From positions 1 through 64,000 of the forward strand of contig NZ_JABBKX010000006.1 of the NCBI RefSeq assembly GCF_012927745.1: a stretch of DNA of 64,000 bases. Reading direction: 5' to 3'. The notes under the pieces were generated by a model, which did no database searches, was not told the DNA's origin, and saw only the letters and a list, made by a program, of their open reading frames with translations. The position numbers and the translations under genes were made by a program. Source of the stretch: Neoroseomonas marina. GTDB lineage: Bacteria > Pseudomonadota > Alphaproteobacteria > Acetobacterales > Acetobacteraceae. Numbering within the stretch: position 1 is the first letter of the stretch; the number at the start of each line of letters is the position of its first letter. Shown here piece by piece: positions 17,848-26,720 of this stretch.

Positions 17848-18021
17848 ATGACGTTCCGCGCCGCCGCCCGAGTCCTTCTGCCCGCCCTGCTGCTGACCCT
17901 GGCGCTGGCGGCTTGCGGGGACCGGTCGCAAGAGCGCGAGGGGCTGGGACCGCGCGGGACGGCGTTGCCGCCGCCGGATCCGGTCACGGGTGCGGCGCGG
18001 ACGGCGCTGCCGGGGTCGTAG
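17848..18021 (+). CDS. Small lipoprotein (57 residues)
   Basis: A short frame from ATG 17848 to TAG 18019-18021. It has a clear lipoprotein signal: basic start, Leu/Ala-rich core and a lipobox LALAAC, so the mature protein begins with the cysteine at about residue 23. The tail is short and Pro/Gly-rich (LPPPDPVTGAAR). It diverges from mtnP with 67 bases between starts and converges on the MgtC-like gene. Small lipoproteins of this size are easily missed; function unknown. Confidence 0.6.
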   Translation: MTFRAAARVLLPALLLTLALAACGDRSQEREGLGPRGTALPPPDPVTGAARTALPGS

Positions 18022-18035
18022 GCCGGACGCAGCCC

Positions 18036-18521
18036 TCACCCGTCCAGAACGTCGTCCTCGGGCTGGCGGCGCGCGCGATGCGCGTCGATCCAGGCCGCGA
18101 CGGGCCGCAGCACGACGTTCACCGCCAGCACCAGCGCCGCGACGACCAGCGCCGCGACAAATTCCCGCGCCCCGATCAGCAGGCCGAGGATGGCGACACA
18201 CCAGATCGTCGCCGCATCCCCCAGCCCCGTCACGTTGCGCCCGGCCTTGATGATGGCTCCGGCGCCGAGGAAGCCGACGCCGGTCGCCACCGCGCCGAAG
18301 GCGTTGCCCCAGCCGATCTCCGGCACCTTCGCGAGGATCAGGCAGGCGAAGCCGGCACAGGCCAGTGCCACCAGCGTGCAGGTGCGGATGCCGACCGAAC
18401 TCGTGCTGATGCCGCGTTCGATCCCAATCGCCGCACCGGCCACGAAGGCAACCAGCAGCACGACGCCTGTCCCGAGATCGGGCCCGAGGGCCGTCAGCCA
18501 GGCGTCGAGCGCGGCGTTCAC
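18036..18521 (-). CDS. MgtC/SapB-family membrane protein
   Basis: A 161-residue protein with four to five hydrophobic helices. It has the MgtC N-terminal signature (GAAIGIERG, then [12 protein letters not shown]) and [12 protein letters not shown]. MgtC proteins modulate magnesium homeostasis and ATP synthase in some bacteria. The start is a GTG overlapping the ychF stop as GTGA, implying translational coupling with ychF. The extended C-terminal cytoplasmic domain of long MgtC forms is absent. Confidence 0.85.
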   Translation of the reverse strand: MNAALDAWLTALGPDLGTGVVLLVAFVAGAAIGIERGISTSSVGIRTCTLVALACAGFACLILAKVPEIGWGNAFGAVATGVGFLGAGAIIKAGRNVTGLGDAATIWCVAILGLLIGAREFVAALVVAALVLAVNVVLRPVAAWIDAHRARRQPEDDVLDG

Positions 18522-19612
18522 ACGTTGAACCGGAACAGCATCACGTCGCCGTCCTTCACGACGTATTCCTTGCCTTCGACCCGCATCTTGCCGGCTTCCT
18601 TGGCACCCTGCTCGCCGTTCAGCGTCACGTAGTCGTCGAAGGCGATGGTTTCGGCCGCGATGAAGCCCCGCTCGAAGTCGCCATGGATCACGCCGGCGGC
18701 CTGCGGGGCCTTCATGCCCTTCAGGATGGTCCAGGCGCGGGCCTCCTTCGGCCCCACCGTGAAGTAGGTGATCAGGCCCAGTAGCGCGTAGCCGGCGCGG
18801 ATGATGCGGTCCAAGCCGGAATCCTCCAGCCCGAGCGAGGCCAGGAACTCCGCCCGGTCGCCTTCGGGCATCTGGCTGATCTCGGCCTCGATGGCGGCCG
18901 AGACCACCACCGCCTGCGCGCCCTCGGCCTTCGCCTTGGCGAAGACGCGTTCGGACTGCGCGTTGCCGGTCGCAGCGCTGCCTTCGTCGACATTGGCGAC
19001 ATACAGCACGGGCTTCGTCGTCATCAGCTGCAGCCGCGACGCCGCCGCTTCCTCGCCCTTCGGCACCGCGGTGCGCGCGGGCCGGCCGGCCTCGAGCGCC
19101 GCCTTGATCGGTTCGATCAGCGCCATCTGCGCGATCGCTTCCTTGTCCCCGCCGCGCGCGCGCTTCACCAGGCCCTGGGCGCGCTTCTCGAGGCTGTCGA
19201 GGTCGGCGAGCATCAGCTCCGTCTCGACCGTCTCCGCATCGCGGATCGGGTCGATGTTGCCCTCGACATGGGTGATGTCGCCGTCCTCGAAGCAGCGCAG
19301 GACGTGGACGATCGCGTCCACCTCCCGGATGTTCGCGAGGAACTGGTTGCCGAGGCCCTCGCCCTTCGAGGCGCCGCGCACCAGGCCCGCGATGTCCACG
19401 AATTCCAGGCTGGTCGGGACGATCTTCTGGCTCTTGCCGACGCGCGCGAGGTCGTCGAGCCGCCGGTCCGGCACCGCGACGCGGCCGACATTCGGCTCGA
19501 TGGTGCAGAACGGGTAGTTCGCGGCCTGAGCGGCCGCCGTCTGCGTCAGCGCGTTGAAGAGAGTCGACTTGCCGACGTTGGGCAGGCCGACGATGCCGCA
19601 ATTGAAACCCAT
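18518..19612 (-). CDS. ychF: Redox-regulated ATPase YchF (OLA1 family)
   Basis: A 364-residue Obg-related P-loop protein that binds ribosomes and prefers ATP. The G1 motif is GLPNVGKST at the N-terminus, and [20 protein letters not shown] holds G3. The C-terminal TGS domain ends with [15 protein letters not shown], typical of YchF. The ATG at 19612 gives the canonical [12 protein letters not shown] start. Downstream it overlaps the MgtC-like gene by four bases. Confidence 0.96.
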   Translation of the reverse strand: MGFNCGIVGLPNVGKSTLFNALTQTAAAQAANYPFCTIEPNVGRVAVPDRRLDDLARVGKSQKIVPTSLEFVDIAGLVRGASKGEGLGNQFLANIREVDAIVHVLRCFEDGDITHVEGNIDPIRDAETVETELMLADLDSLEKRAQGLVKRARGGDKEAIAQMALIEPIKAALEAGRPARTAVPKGEEAAASRLQLMTTKPVLYVANVDEGSAATGNAQSERVFAKAKAEGAQAVVVSAAIEAEISQMPEGDRAEFLASLGLEDSGLDRIIRAGYALLGLITYFTVGPKEARAWTILKGMKAPQAAGVIHGDFERGFIAAETIAFDDYVTLNGEQGAKEAGKMRVEGKEYVVKDGDVMLFRFNV

Positions 19613-19613
19613 C

Positions 19614-20111
19614 TCAGTCCCCTTGGCCGCCGGCTTGCGGCGCCGCCTTGTGCCACGCGGCGCCGAACTCCTCGGCGAATGTCTCAGCGATCGTCGCGGC
19701 GGCGATGCGCGCCGCGCCGTCATCCGTCACGGGCGACAGCGCCGCCGCCCGCAAATGTCCCACGATCTCGCCCACCGACAGCGAGCCGCGCGGCAGCCGC
19801 CCGACCGTCTCATGCGCCGCGCGCACGGGGTCGCCGGTGAAGCGCAGGAGGTGCCGCGCCGTGAGCAGCAGGGCCCCCGCCAGCGCCGCGGCCTCGCGTG
19901 TGCCTTCGCGCATCACGCGCCGGTCCTCGGCCTCGGGCGAGAAGCCGTCGATGACGAAGAGGTCGAGCGTGTCGCGCAGCCCGGCCGCCGCGCGGGCCAG
20001 GCTTTCGGCCTCGCGCGTCAGGGCGGAGGCGAGGACGGCGGTGCCGTTGACGAAATCCTGCGGGCCGGGTCCGCCGAAGCCGCCGTCCATCGGGTGATCG
20101 TCGTCTTCCAT
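19614..20111 (-). CDS. Hypothetical protein downstream of pth
   Basis: A 165-residue soluble protein that I do not recognise. It is Ala/Arg-rich and mostly helical by composition, without signal peptide or membrane helix, and begins with an acidic stretch ([11 protein letters not shown]). The start overlaps the pth stop by one base (TGATG) and the end lies one base from the ychF start. It is therefore embedded in the rplY-pth-ychF operon. Confidence 0.65.
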   Translation of the reverse strand: MEDDDHPMDGGFGGPGPQDFVNGTAVLASALTREAESLARAAAGLRDTLDLFVIDGFSPEAEDRRVMREGTREAAALAGALLLTARHLLRFTGDPVRAAHETVGRLPRGSLSVGEIVGHLRAAALSPVTDDGAARIAAATIAETFAEEFGAAWHKAAPQAGGQGD

Positions 20112-20710
20112 CACGCCTCCTGGGTCAGCAGCGCGACGCGCGTCATGAAATCCTCGGGGCGGCCTTCGGCGAGCATCGGAGCACACTCGGCAACGGCATC
20201 GAGCAGCCGCGCGAGCCAGGCCTGGTCCTGCTTGGCGAAATTGCCCAGCACGTGGCCCGTCACCGCATCCTTGTGGCCGGGATGGCCGATGCCGAGGCGC
20301 ACGCGCCAGAACTCGGCATTGGCGAAGGCCCGGCGCATGTCGCGCAGCCCGTTGTGGCCGGCGACGCCGCCGCCCTTCTTCACGCGGACCTTGCCGGGGG
20401 CGAGGTCGAGCTCGTCATGGAAGGCGGTGATGGCGTCGACCGGCAGCTTCAGGAAGGACGCCGCCTGCTGCACGGAATCGCCGCTCGCGTTCATGTAGGT
20501 CATGGGCTTCAGCGCCCAGACCTTCCGGCCGGCGATCACGCCCTCGCTGACCTCGCCCTTGAAGCGCTTGCGCCAGGGGGAGAAGCGGTGGCGGCGGGCG
20601 ATCTCGTCGAGCGCCATGAAGCCGATATTGTGGCGCTGGCGCGCGTGCTCGCCGCCCGGATTGCCGAGGCCGACCCAGAGCAGGGGGGTGTCGTCGCGCG
20701 CGGGCATCAT
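20111..20710 (-). CDS. pth: Peptidyl-tRNA hydrolase
   Basis: A 199-residue Pth that releases tRNA from prematurely dropped peptidyl-tRNA. Conserved residues are present: N17 in GLGNPG, H27 in RHNIGF (catalytic), the MTYMNASG asparagine and the FHDELDL aspartate. It follows rplY, the common pair in alphaproteobacteria. Two consecutive ATGs (20710, 20707) are possible starts. Repeat copy C ends four bases upstream, so the usual ribosome-binding position lies inside a hairpin. Confidence 0.95.
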   Translation of the reverse strand: MMPARDDTPLLWVGLGNPGGEHARQRHNIGFMALDEIARRHRFSPWRKRFKGEVSEGVIAGRKVWALKPMTYMNASGDSVQQAASFLKLPVDAITAFHDELDLAPGKVRVKKGGGVAGHNGLRDMRRAFANAEFWRVRLGIGHPGHKDAVTGHVLGNFAKQDQAWLARLLDAVAECAPMLAEGRPEDFMTRVALLTQEA

Positions 20711-20714
20711 GACC

Positions 20715-20816
20715 GGGGGGAGAAGAGAACTTCTCCCCCCGAACCCCCCTCAACCTTCCTTGGAACCAAAGGGACAAGGAAGGGAGGGGGTGCGGGGGAG
20801 GTTCACCCTCCCCCGC
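20715..20816. repeat. Structured intergenic repeat, copy C
   Basis: Hairpin 1 (20715-20740) is the same ggggggagaag/cttctcccccc hairpin as in copy A. A central ccttcctt (20754-20761) pairs with aaggaagg (20776-20783), and the closing hairpin gcgggggagg/cctcccccgc is at 20792-20816. It fills the rplY-pth gap in the same orientation relative to the genes as copies A and B. Confidence 0.85.
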
Positions 20817-20819
20817 CCT

Positions 20820-21497
20820 TCACTTCTTCTTCGCGGCCTTCGCCGGGGCGGCGGCAGCGGCGGCGGGCGCCTTCTGCTTGGTCGCCTCGACCGGGGCCGC
20901 GGCCGCGGCCGGGGCGCCGTCATCGACCACCGTGGGGGCGGCGATGGAGGCGATCATGAAGTCGCGGCCGACGATGACCGGCTTCGCGCCGAACTGGTCC
21001 TTCACGGCGGACCAGCGCAGGCCGGCGCCGATCGCGGCCTCGCCCAGGTCGACCTCGAAGGCCTCCGGCACGTTTTCCGGGTCGGCCATCACCTCGACCT
21101 CGCGGCGGACGACGTTCAGCACGCCGCCGGCCTTGATGCCCGGGCAGGTCTCTTCGTTCAGGAAGTGCACGGCGACCTTCACGCGGATGCGCGAACCCGG
21201 CGCCAGGCGCTGGAAGTCGACATGGATCGGGCGGTCGGTGACCGGGTGGAACTGCACGTCGCGCATCAGGCAGCGCTCGGTCGAGCCACCCTTCACGGCG
21301 ACTTCGTACAGGTGCGACTGCCAGCCGCCCTTGTGCAGTTCCTTCATCACGTCGCGCGGGTCGAGCGCCGCGAGGGTCGCTTCCTTCTTCGCGCCGTAGA
21401 TGACAGCGGGGACGAGCCCCTGACGCCGGGTTGCGCGGGCTGCCCCCTTACCTGCCTGCTCGCGCGCTTCGGCCTCGATCCGGATGGTCTGGACCAT
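20820..21497 (-). CDS. rplY: 50S ribosomal protein L25/Ctc form
   Basis: A 225-residue protein of the long CTC form of L25, which binds 5S rRNA. The N-terminal L25 domain (AEAREQAGKGAARATRRQGLVPAVIYG) is followed by the TL5 beta domain. The lysine/alanine-rich tail (KAAKKK) is typical of alphaproteobacterial L25. The ATG at 21497 gives the canonical MVQTIRIEAEAR start and has a good GGAGCACG region upstream. It begins the rplY-pth-ychF operon. Confidence 0.95.
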   Translation of the reverse strand: MVQTIRIEAEAREQAGKGAARATRRQGLVPAVIYGAKKEATLAALDPRDVMKELHKGGWQSHLYEVAVKGGSTERCLMRDVQFHPVTDRPIHVDFQRLAPGSRIRVKVAVHFLNEETCPGIKAGGVLNVVRREVEVMADPENVPEAFEVDLGEAAIGAGLRWSAVKDQFGAKPVIVGRDFMIASIAAPTVVDDGAPAAAAAPVEATKQKAPAAAAAAPAKAAKKK

Positions 21498-21671
21498 GGT
21501 CGTGCTCCTTGCATTGGTTTGGTCGCCGCTGCGGGCCGCGATTGGCATGCCGCAACGACAAGCGCCGGCCTCCAGGGGTGCCGGCGCAGGGGGCTTCTAG
21601 GGGAAGGGGGGCGGGGGCGCAAGCGCGGAACGGCTTGACGCGGCGCGGGGCCGCGGCCGAGCGTTGGCCGC

Positions 21672-24368
21672 ATGGAAGGTTTCCTGCTGCTCCTCGTCCT
21701 GGCGTTCCTGGGCGGGTGGATCCTCGGCGTCGCCGGCTTTGCGCGGGCGGGGGCCGCGCGGCGGGAGGCCGAGGCGCTGCGGCGGGAGGTCGGGATCCTC
21801 CGCGGCGAGATCGTCGGCATGGGCGCCGCCCTGATGGCTGCCGGATTCCGCCCGCCGGGGGTCGCGACCGCGCCCACGCCCGAGATGGCCCCCGCCGCCC
21901 CGCCGCAACCGGTCGCCGAGGCCGCACCGGAGCCGCCGCCAGCCCCCGAACAGCCGGAGGTCGCCCCGGAGCCGGCCGCCCCGCTGCCGCCCTGGGCGCG
22001 CCCCTCCGGCCCGCGGCCGCAGCGGAACATCGAGGAACTGCTCACCCAGCGCTGGGGCGTCTGGCTCGGGGCCGGCGCGCTGCTGCTGGCCGGCGTCTTC
22101 CTGATCCGCTTCGCGGTGGAGGAAGGCTGGCTCGGCCCGGAGGCGCGCTGCGTGCTGGCGGCGCTGCTGGGCGTGGCGCTGATCCTTGCCGGGGAATGGC
22201 TCGCGCGGCGTCCGGCGCCGGAAGGCGGATCGGCGCTGCCGGATTACGGGCCGCCGGCGCTCGCCGCGGGGGGCGTCGCGGCGCTGTTCGGGGCGGCCTA
22301 TGCCGCGACGGCGATGTACGCCTTCCTGCCGCCGCCGATCGGCTTCGCCGCCATGGCCGGGGCGGGCGGGCTCGGCATGCTGCTCTCGCTGCGGCGGGGG
22401 CCGCTGGTCGCGGTGGTGGGCCTGGTGGGCGCCTTCGTCACGCCGATGCTGGTCGCGACCGACGAGCCGTCCATCCCCGGCCTGTTCGCCTACCTGCTGG
22501 TGGTGACCGTCGCGGCGATGATGGTGGTGCGGCTGACCGCCTGGGGCTGGCTCGGCTGGTGCGCGACGGTCGCCGGGGCCTTCTGGGCGCTGGGCGGTAC
22601 CTTCGCGGCGACCGGGCTCGACCTCTGGGCGCCGACGCTGTTCGTCGTCCTGGGGGCGGCGGCCTTCCTGTTCCTGCTGCCGCGGGAAGCGCTGGGCACG
22701 CCGCTCGGCAGCCGGCTCGCGCATGTGCCGCCGATGGTGCTCGGGCTCGCGCTGGTGCCGGTCGCGATCGGGCAATCCGGCCTGGCGCCGGCGATCGGCG
22801 TGCTGCTGCTCGCGCCGGTCGCCATCGCGGCGGGGCTGCGCGACGTGTCGCTGTCGCGGCTGCCCTGGCTGGTCGCGGGCCTGGGGCTGCTGCTCCTGCT
22901 GGTGTGGAACGTGCCGGCCTGGTCGCCGACCACGGAACTCGTCACGGTCGAGGGCGCGGTGCAGGGGCTGATCCCCGGCGCCTGGGTGCCGGAGGCGCTG
23001 TGGCGGTTCATCGGCGCGGCGGTGGCCTTCGCGCTGCTGCACCTGCTGGCCGGGCTGGCGCTGGAATCGCGGCATGGCACCGCCTGGGCGGGTCTCGCGG
23101 CCGCGGTGCCGGTGCTGACGCTGCTCGTGGCCTACGCGCGCATCGCCGGCATCGCCGCCGATCCGGTCTGGGGGCTGATCGCCTGCGGCGTGGCGGCAGT
23201 GCATGTCGGCGCGGCGGCGCGCGGCATCGCCGCCGGGGATACCGGGCGGGCCGGCGCACACGCCACGGGGGCCACGGCCGCGCTCGCGCTCGGCTGCGCC
23301 TTCGTGCTGCGGGACCAGTGGCTCACGCTCGCCGTCGCCCTGTTCCTGCCGCCGCTCGCGATGATCGCGCGGCGCACGGGGCTCGAGGCGCTGCGCCGCG
23401 TCGCGGTGGTGGTGGCCGTGACGGTGCTGGTTCGCCTCGCCGCCAATCGCTTCGTGCTCGGCTATGACTGGGGCGACTGGCCGGTGGTGAACGGGCTGCT
23501 GCTCGCCTATGGCGTGCCGGCGGTCTGCTTCGCCTGGGCGTCGCGGGTCTTCCTGCGGATGCGCGACGGCATTGTGGTGCGGCTGCTCGAATGCGGCGCG
23601 GCGTTGTTCGCGGTGCTGCTCGTGCTGCTCGAGATCCGCCACGGCCTGACCAACGGCAAGATCGGCGGCAGCAGCTGGGGCTTCGCGGAGGCCGGCTGGC
23701 AGGCGAGCGCTCTCTTTGCCTGCGCCTGGGTGGCGCTGCTGCTGCACCGGCGCGGCGGTCGCATCGCCATGCTGTGGGCGGCGCGCACTGCCGGGGTGGT
23801 GGGGCTTCTGCTCGGCGGCCTGCTGATCTTCTACAACCCCTGGACGGTGAACGAGGCGGTGCCCGGCCTGCCGGTGCTCAACGCGCTCCTGCCGGCCTAT
23901 GCGCTGCCGGCGCTGCTCTGCGCACTTGCGCTGGCGCGCGCGCCCGAGGCGCACGAGCCCAAGAGCGCAGGGCAGGTCGTGGCGCTCTACACGCTCGCGG
24001 CCGCCTTCGCCTGGGTGACGCTCGAGGTGCGGCGCGCGTTCCATCCCGACGACATCGGCTGGGGCCGCATCGGGGAGGCGGAGATGTACGCCTATTCCGG
24101 CGCCTGGCTGCTGCTCGGCGCACTGCTGCTCGCGACCGGCATCCGCACGGCGCGGAAGGAGGTGCGGCTCGCCGCCCTCGCGGTCATCGCGCTCACCACC
24201 TTCAAGGTGTTCCTGGTGGACATGGACGCGCTGGTCGGTCTGTGGCGCGTCCTGTCCTTCCTCGGCCTCGGCCTGGCGCTGATCGCGCTGGGCGCGATTT
24301 ACCGCCGCTTCGTGATGGTGAAGCCGCCGGCGCCTATGCCGGAAGCGGCGGCAGCGCCACCGGGCTGA
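21672..24368 (+). CDS. DUF2339 polytopic membrane protein
   Basis: An 898-residue protein. An N-terminal membrane helix (residues 2-23) is followed by a short coiled segment (ARREAEALRREVGILRGEI) and a Pro/Ala-rich linker to about residue 115. After NIEELLTQRWGVWLGAGALLLAG come about two dozen hydrophobic helices, the DUF2339 layout. Function is unknown; the family is often linked to envelope biology. The 3' end overlaps the convergent histidine phosphatase gene by 35 bases. Confidence 0.9.
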   Translation: MEGFLLLLVLAFLGGWILGVAGFARAGAARREAEALRREVGILRGEIVGMGAALMAAGFRPPGVATAPTPEMAPAAPPQPVAEAAPEPPPAPEQPEVAPEPAAPLPPWARPSGPRPQRNIEELLTQRWGVWLGAGALLLAGVFLIRFAVEEGWLGPEARCVLAALLGVALILAGEWLARRPAPEGGSALPDYGPPALAAGGVAALFGAAYAATAMYAFLPPPIGFAAMAGAGGLGMLLSLRRGPLVAVVGLVGAFVTPMLVATDEPSIPGLFAYLLVVTVAAMMVVRLTAWGWLGWCATVAGAFWALGGTFAATGLDLWAPTLFVVLGAAAFLFLLPREALGTPLGSRLAHVPPMVLGLALVPVAIGQSGLAPAIGVLLLAPVAIAAGLRDVSLSRLPWLVAGLGLLLLLVWNVPAWSPTTELVTVEGAVQGLIPGAWVPEALWRFIGAAVAFALLHLLAGLALESRHGTAWAGLAAAVPVLTLLVAYARIAGIAADPVWGLIACGVAAVHVGAAARGIAAGDTGRAGAHATGATAALALGCAFVLRDQWLTLAVALFLPPLAMIARRTGLEALRRVAVVVAVTVLVRLAANRFVLGYDWGDWPVVNGLLLAYGVPAVCFAWASRVFLRMRDGIVVRLLECGAALFAVLLVLLEIRHGLTNGKIGGSSWGFAEAGWQASALFACAWVALLLHRRGGRIAMLWAARTAGVVGLLLGGLLIFYNPWTVNEAVPGLPVLNALLPAYALPALLCALALARAPEAHEPKSAGQVVALYTLAAAFAWVTLEVRRAFHPDDIGWGRIGEAEMYAYSGAWLLLGALLLATGIRTARKEVRLAALAVIALTTFKVFLVDMDALVGLWRVLSFLGLGLALIALGAIYRRFVMVKPPAPMPEAAAAPPG

Positions 24369-24915
24369 CGTCCCAGGCACCGCCGCCGGCGGGCGGGGTG
24401 CAGAGGATCGGCAGCGCGTTCGGCGTGCGCACATTGGGTTCGTGGCCGAGGGCGAGGCGCAGGGCGCGGAACAGCGCGCCATGCGCGACGACCAGCACCG
24501 GGCCGGGCAGGGCGGTGGCGCGGTTGATCGCCGCGACGCCACGCGCGACGAGACCGGCGAAGGTCTCCCCGCCCGCCGGCGTGTAGCGGCCTTCGATCCA
24601 GTCGTCGTACCAGTCGCCCATCGGCAGGCCTTCCTGCTCGCCGAAGGCGACTTCCTGCAGGTCCTCGTCGGTCGCGATCGGCAGGCCGACGGCCTGGGCG
24701 ACGATCTCGGCGGTGCGGAAGGCGCGGTCGAGCGGCGAGGCGACGATGGTCGCGATGCCGCGCCCGCGCATCGCTTCGGCCGCGCGCGCGGCCTGCATCA
24801 GCCCGATGGCGTTGAGCGGGATGTCGGTGCGCCCCTGGCTGAGGCCCTGCGCGTTCCAGTCGGTCTCCCCGTGGCGGAGGAACCAGAAGGGGATGGGGTT
24901 CAGCGCGGGGGTCAT
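24334..24915 (-). CDS. Histidine phosphatase family protein (phosphoglycerate mutase-like)
   Basis: A 193-residue protein with the RHG motif FLRHGETDWN at the N-terminus (phosphorylated histidine) and the second catalytic histidine in VVAHGALFRAL near the C-terminus. Residues between (SPLDRAFRTAEIVA, VAFGEQEGLPMGDW) match the broad-range phosphatase branch, so a true glycolytic mutase role is unlikely. The start overlaps the preceding GST by ATGA, placing it last in a GST-RidA-GST-phosphatase operon. Confidence 0.88.
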   Translation of the reverse strand: MTPALNPIPFWFLRHGETDWNAQGLSQGRTDIPLNAIGLMQAARAAEAMRGRGIATIVASPLDRAFRTAEIVAQAVGLPIATDEDLQEVAFGEQEGLPMGDWYDDWIEGRYTPAGGETFAGLVARGVAAINRATALPGPVLVVAHGALFRALRLALGHEPNVRTPNALPILCTPPAGGGAWDVSPVALPPLPA

Positions 24916-25559
24916 CCGATCTCCTCTTCGCGGGCGAGCGCCGCGGCGATGGCCGGCACCGCGGCGACCTTCGCGCCCAGGGCCTTCAAATGGGTGAAGC
25001 GGTCGGTCGGCAGCTTGAGGAAGTCGGCGAGGAACAGCAGCGCCGACGCGAAGATGTCGGGCGCCGTCACCTGCGACGTGCCGAGCAGCGTGCCGTTCGG
25101 CTGCCGGGCCAGCGCGGCATCGACGAAGGCGAGCGCATCGCCCGCGCGGGCCATGGCGGCGCTGCGCAGCTTCGCGGCCGCCGCGGCATCGTCGGCGAGC
25201 AGCCCATCCGCCTGGAAGGCGACATAGAAGGTGTTGGCCATGCGGAAATGGCACCAGCAGAGCCATTCCATGCCCTTGGCCCGGCCGATCGCGTCGCGCG
25301 GCAGCAGGCCGGAGTCCGGCGCGGCTTCCGCGAGCCAGAGCGCCATGGCGGGGATCTCGGTGATCGTCACGCCCGCATCGGGGATCTGGATCGCCGCGAC
25401 CTCGCCCTTGGGGTTGATGGCGAGGTAGTCGGGCGTCTTGTGCTCGCCCTTCCGCAGGCTGATGAAGCGGATGTCGAGGTCGACGCCGGCCGCCGCGGCC
25501 ATCTGATGGACGATGGTTCCGCTGGTGCGGGTCGAGGTCCAGAGGATCGGCTTCGTCAT
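24912..25559 (-). CDS. Glutathione S-transferase family protein
   Basis: A 215-residue GST with a thioredoxin-like N-terminal domain (LWTSTRTSGTIVHQMAAAAG, then a cis-proline in VAAIQIPD) and an all-helical C-terminal domain. The binding-loop segment TITEIPAMALWLAE is typical. It overlaps the downstream phosphatase by four bases and the upstream RidA gene by a similar junction, so it is co-translated. Substrate unknown. Confidence 0.85.
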   Translation of the reverse strand: MTKPILWTSTRTSGTIVHQMAAAAGVDLDIRFISLRKGEHKTPDYLAINPKGEVAAIQIPDAGVTITEIPAMALWLAEAAPDSGLLPRDAIGRAKGMEWLCWCHFRMANTFYVAFQADGLLADDAAAAAKLRSAAMARAGDALAFVDAALARQPNGTLLGTSQVTAPDIFASALLFLADFLKLPTDRFTHLKALGAKVAAVPAIAAALAREEEIG

Positions 25560-25954
25560 GATGCGTCTCCGGCGAGGGCGATGCAGGCGAAGGCGACCTT
25601 CGCCTCGGTCGGCACGCCGAAGCGCGCGGTGTGGCGCGCGGGCAGGCCGTTCGGGAAGTGCTTCACGTATTCCGCGTTGCATGCGTCGTAGTCGGCGGGG
25701 TCGGTGATCAGCATCGTCACCTGCACCGCGCGGTCGAGGCTGCTGCCGGCCTCGCGCAGGATGCTCTCGACCATGGCGAGCGCGTTGCGCGTCTGTTCGG
25801 CCGCCGTGGCGCCGCGGTGGATGCCGCGGGCCGGATCGTGCGGGGCGGAATGCCCCGACACGAAGACCAGGCCGCCGGCCCGGGTGGCGCGGCTGAAGGG
25901 CCGCTTCTCCCCCGGTCCGGGCGGAAGGAAGATGTCGAAGGGTGCGACGCTCAC
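25556..25954 (-). CDS. RidA/YjgF family protein
   Basis: A 132-residue protein of the RidA family, whose members hydrolyse reactive enamines/imines; not all members are active. Segments typical of the family are GLVFVSGHSAPHDP, AEQTRNALAMVESILREAG and a C-terminal EAKVAFACIAL. The start is a GTG at 25954 overlapping the upstream GST stop (GTGA). The canonical arginine of the active family (in a xRVE/ARxx segment) is replaced by VAFACI, so it may be a non-archetypal subgroup. Confidence 0.8.
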   Translation of the reverse strand: MSVAPFDIFLPPGPGEKRPFSRATRAGGLVFVSGHSAPHDPARGIHRGATAAEQTRNALAMVESILREAGSSLDRAVQVTMLITDPADYDACNAEYVKHFPNGLPARHTARFGVPTEAKVAFACIALAGDAS

Positions 25955-26568
25955 GCCAGGCCTTCGGCCGCCAGCGTGCGCTGCACCGCGGGCCGCGCCT
26001 TCATGCGCGCGTAATGCGCGGCGACGTTGGCCGGCAGGTCCTTCTGCAGGCGCGCGTTCCACCAGAAGGAGACGTAGAAGAGCGCGGAATCGGCGAAGGA
26101 ATAGGTGCCGACCAGCCACTCCTTGCCCTCGAGCGCCTTGTCCATCAGCGCGAGGCCGCGGGAGAAGATCTCGGCGCCGCGGGCCTTCACCGCCTCGGCA
26201 TCGCCTTCCGACGGGGCGAAGTTCGACGGGCGGAACATGCGGGAGAAGCCCTGCATGTGCATCGTCGCGACGCAGTAGTCGGTGCATTCCAGCGCGCGCG
26301 CCTGGGCGTCCATGCCGATCGGCATCAGCCCCGCGGTCGGGAAGCGGGAGGCGATCCAGAAGGCGATGGCGGGGTATTCCGTCAGCACGCTGCCGTCGTC
26401 GCGCTCGAGCGTCGGCACCTTCGACTTGGGGTTCACGCCGGTGAACTCGGGCTTGAACTGCGCACCTTCGCGCAGGTTCACGAGCACCGCCTCATAAGGC
26501 GCGCCGGTTTCCTCGAGCAGGACATGGATGCCGACCGAGCAGGCGCCGGGGGCGTAGTAGAGCTTCAT
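25951..26568 (-). CDS. Glutathione S-transferase family protein
   Basis: A 205-residue GST beginning MKLYYAPGACSVGIHVLLEE, the beta-class-like start with a conserved N-terminal Tyr/Cys region. NPKSKVPTLERDDGSVLTEYPAIAFWIA holds the cis-proline loop and glutathione-binding residues. It is the first gene of a four-gene operon with RidA, a second GST and a histidine phosphatase. The upstream 150 bases to the methyltransferase gene hold no recognised signal. Confidence 0.88.
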   Translation of the reverse strand: MKLYYAPGACSVGIHVLLEETGAPYEAVLVNLREGAQFKPEFTGVNPKSKVPTLERDDGSVLTEYPAIAFWIASRFPTAGLMPIGMDAQARALECTDYCVATMHMQGFSRMFRPSNFAPSEGDAEAVKARGAEIFSRGLALMDKALEGKEWLVGTYSFADSALFYVSFWWNARLQKDLPANVAAHYARMKARPAVQRTLAAEGLA

Positions 26569-26720
26569 GGACGATCGTCCTTCCGTTCCGCCGCCGTTCA
26601 GGCGGGCGTCCGGACAATCCTCCGGGGGCGCGGGCTTGGCAAGGCGGGCTCGGGTTTCGTTCGACCTGGGGCCGTTCGGCGCGCCCGTCCGCGCCCGTGC
26701 CGGCCGTCTCGAAGGCTTTC

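Noticed and set aside
18036..19601. A 521-codon frame that would fuse ychF-region sequence to MgtC
   Set aside because: The upstream part is an off-frame reading of ychF with no domain. The GTG at 18521 starts the MgtC part.
21597..24542. A 981-codon minus-strand frame opposite the DUF2339 gene
   Set aside because: Its sequence is low-complexity R/H/Q/P and the plus-strand DUF2339 gene is clear.
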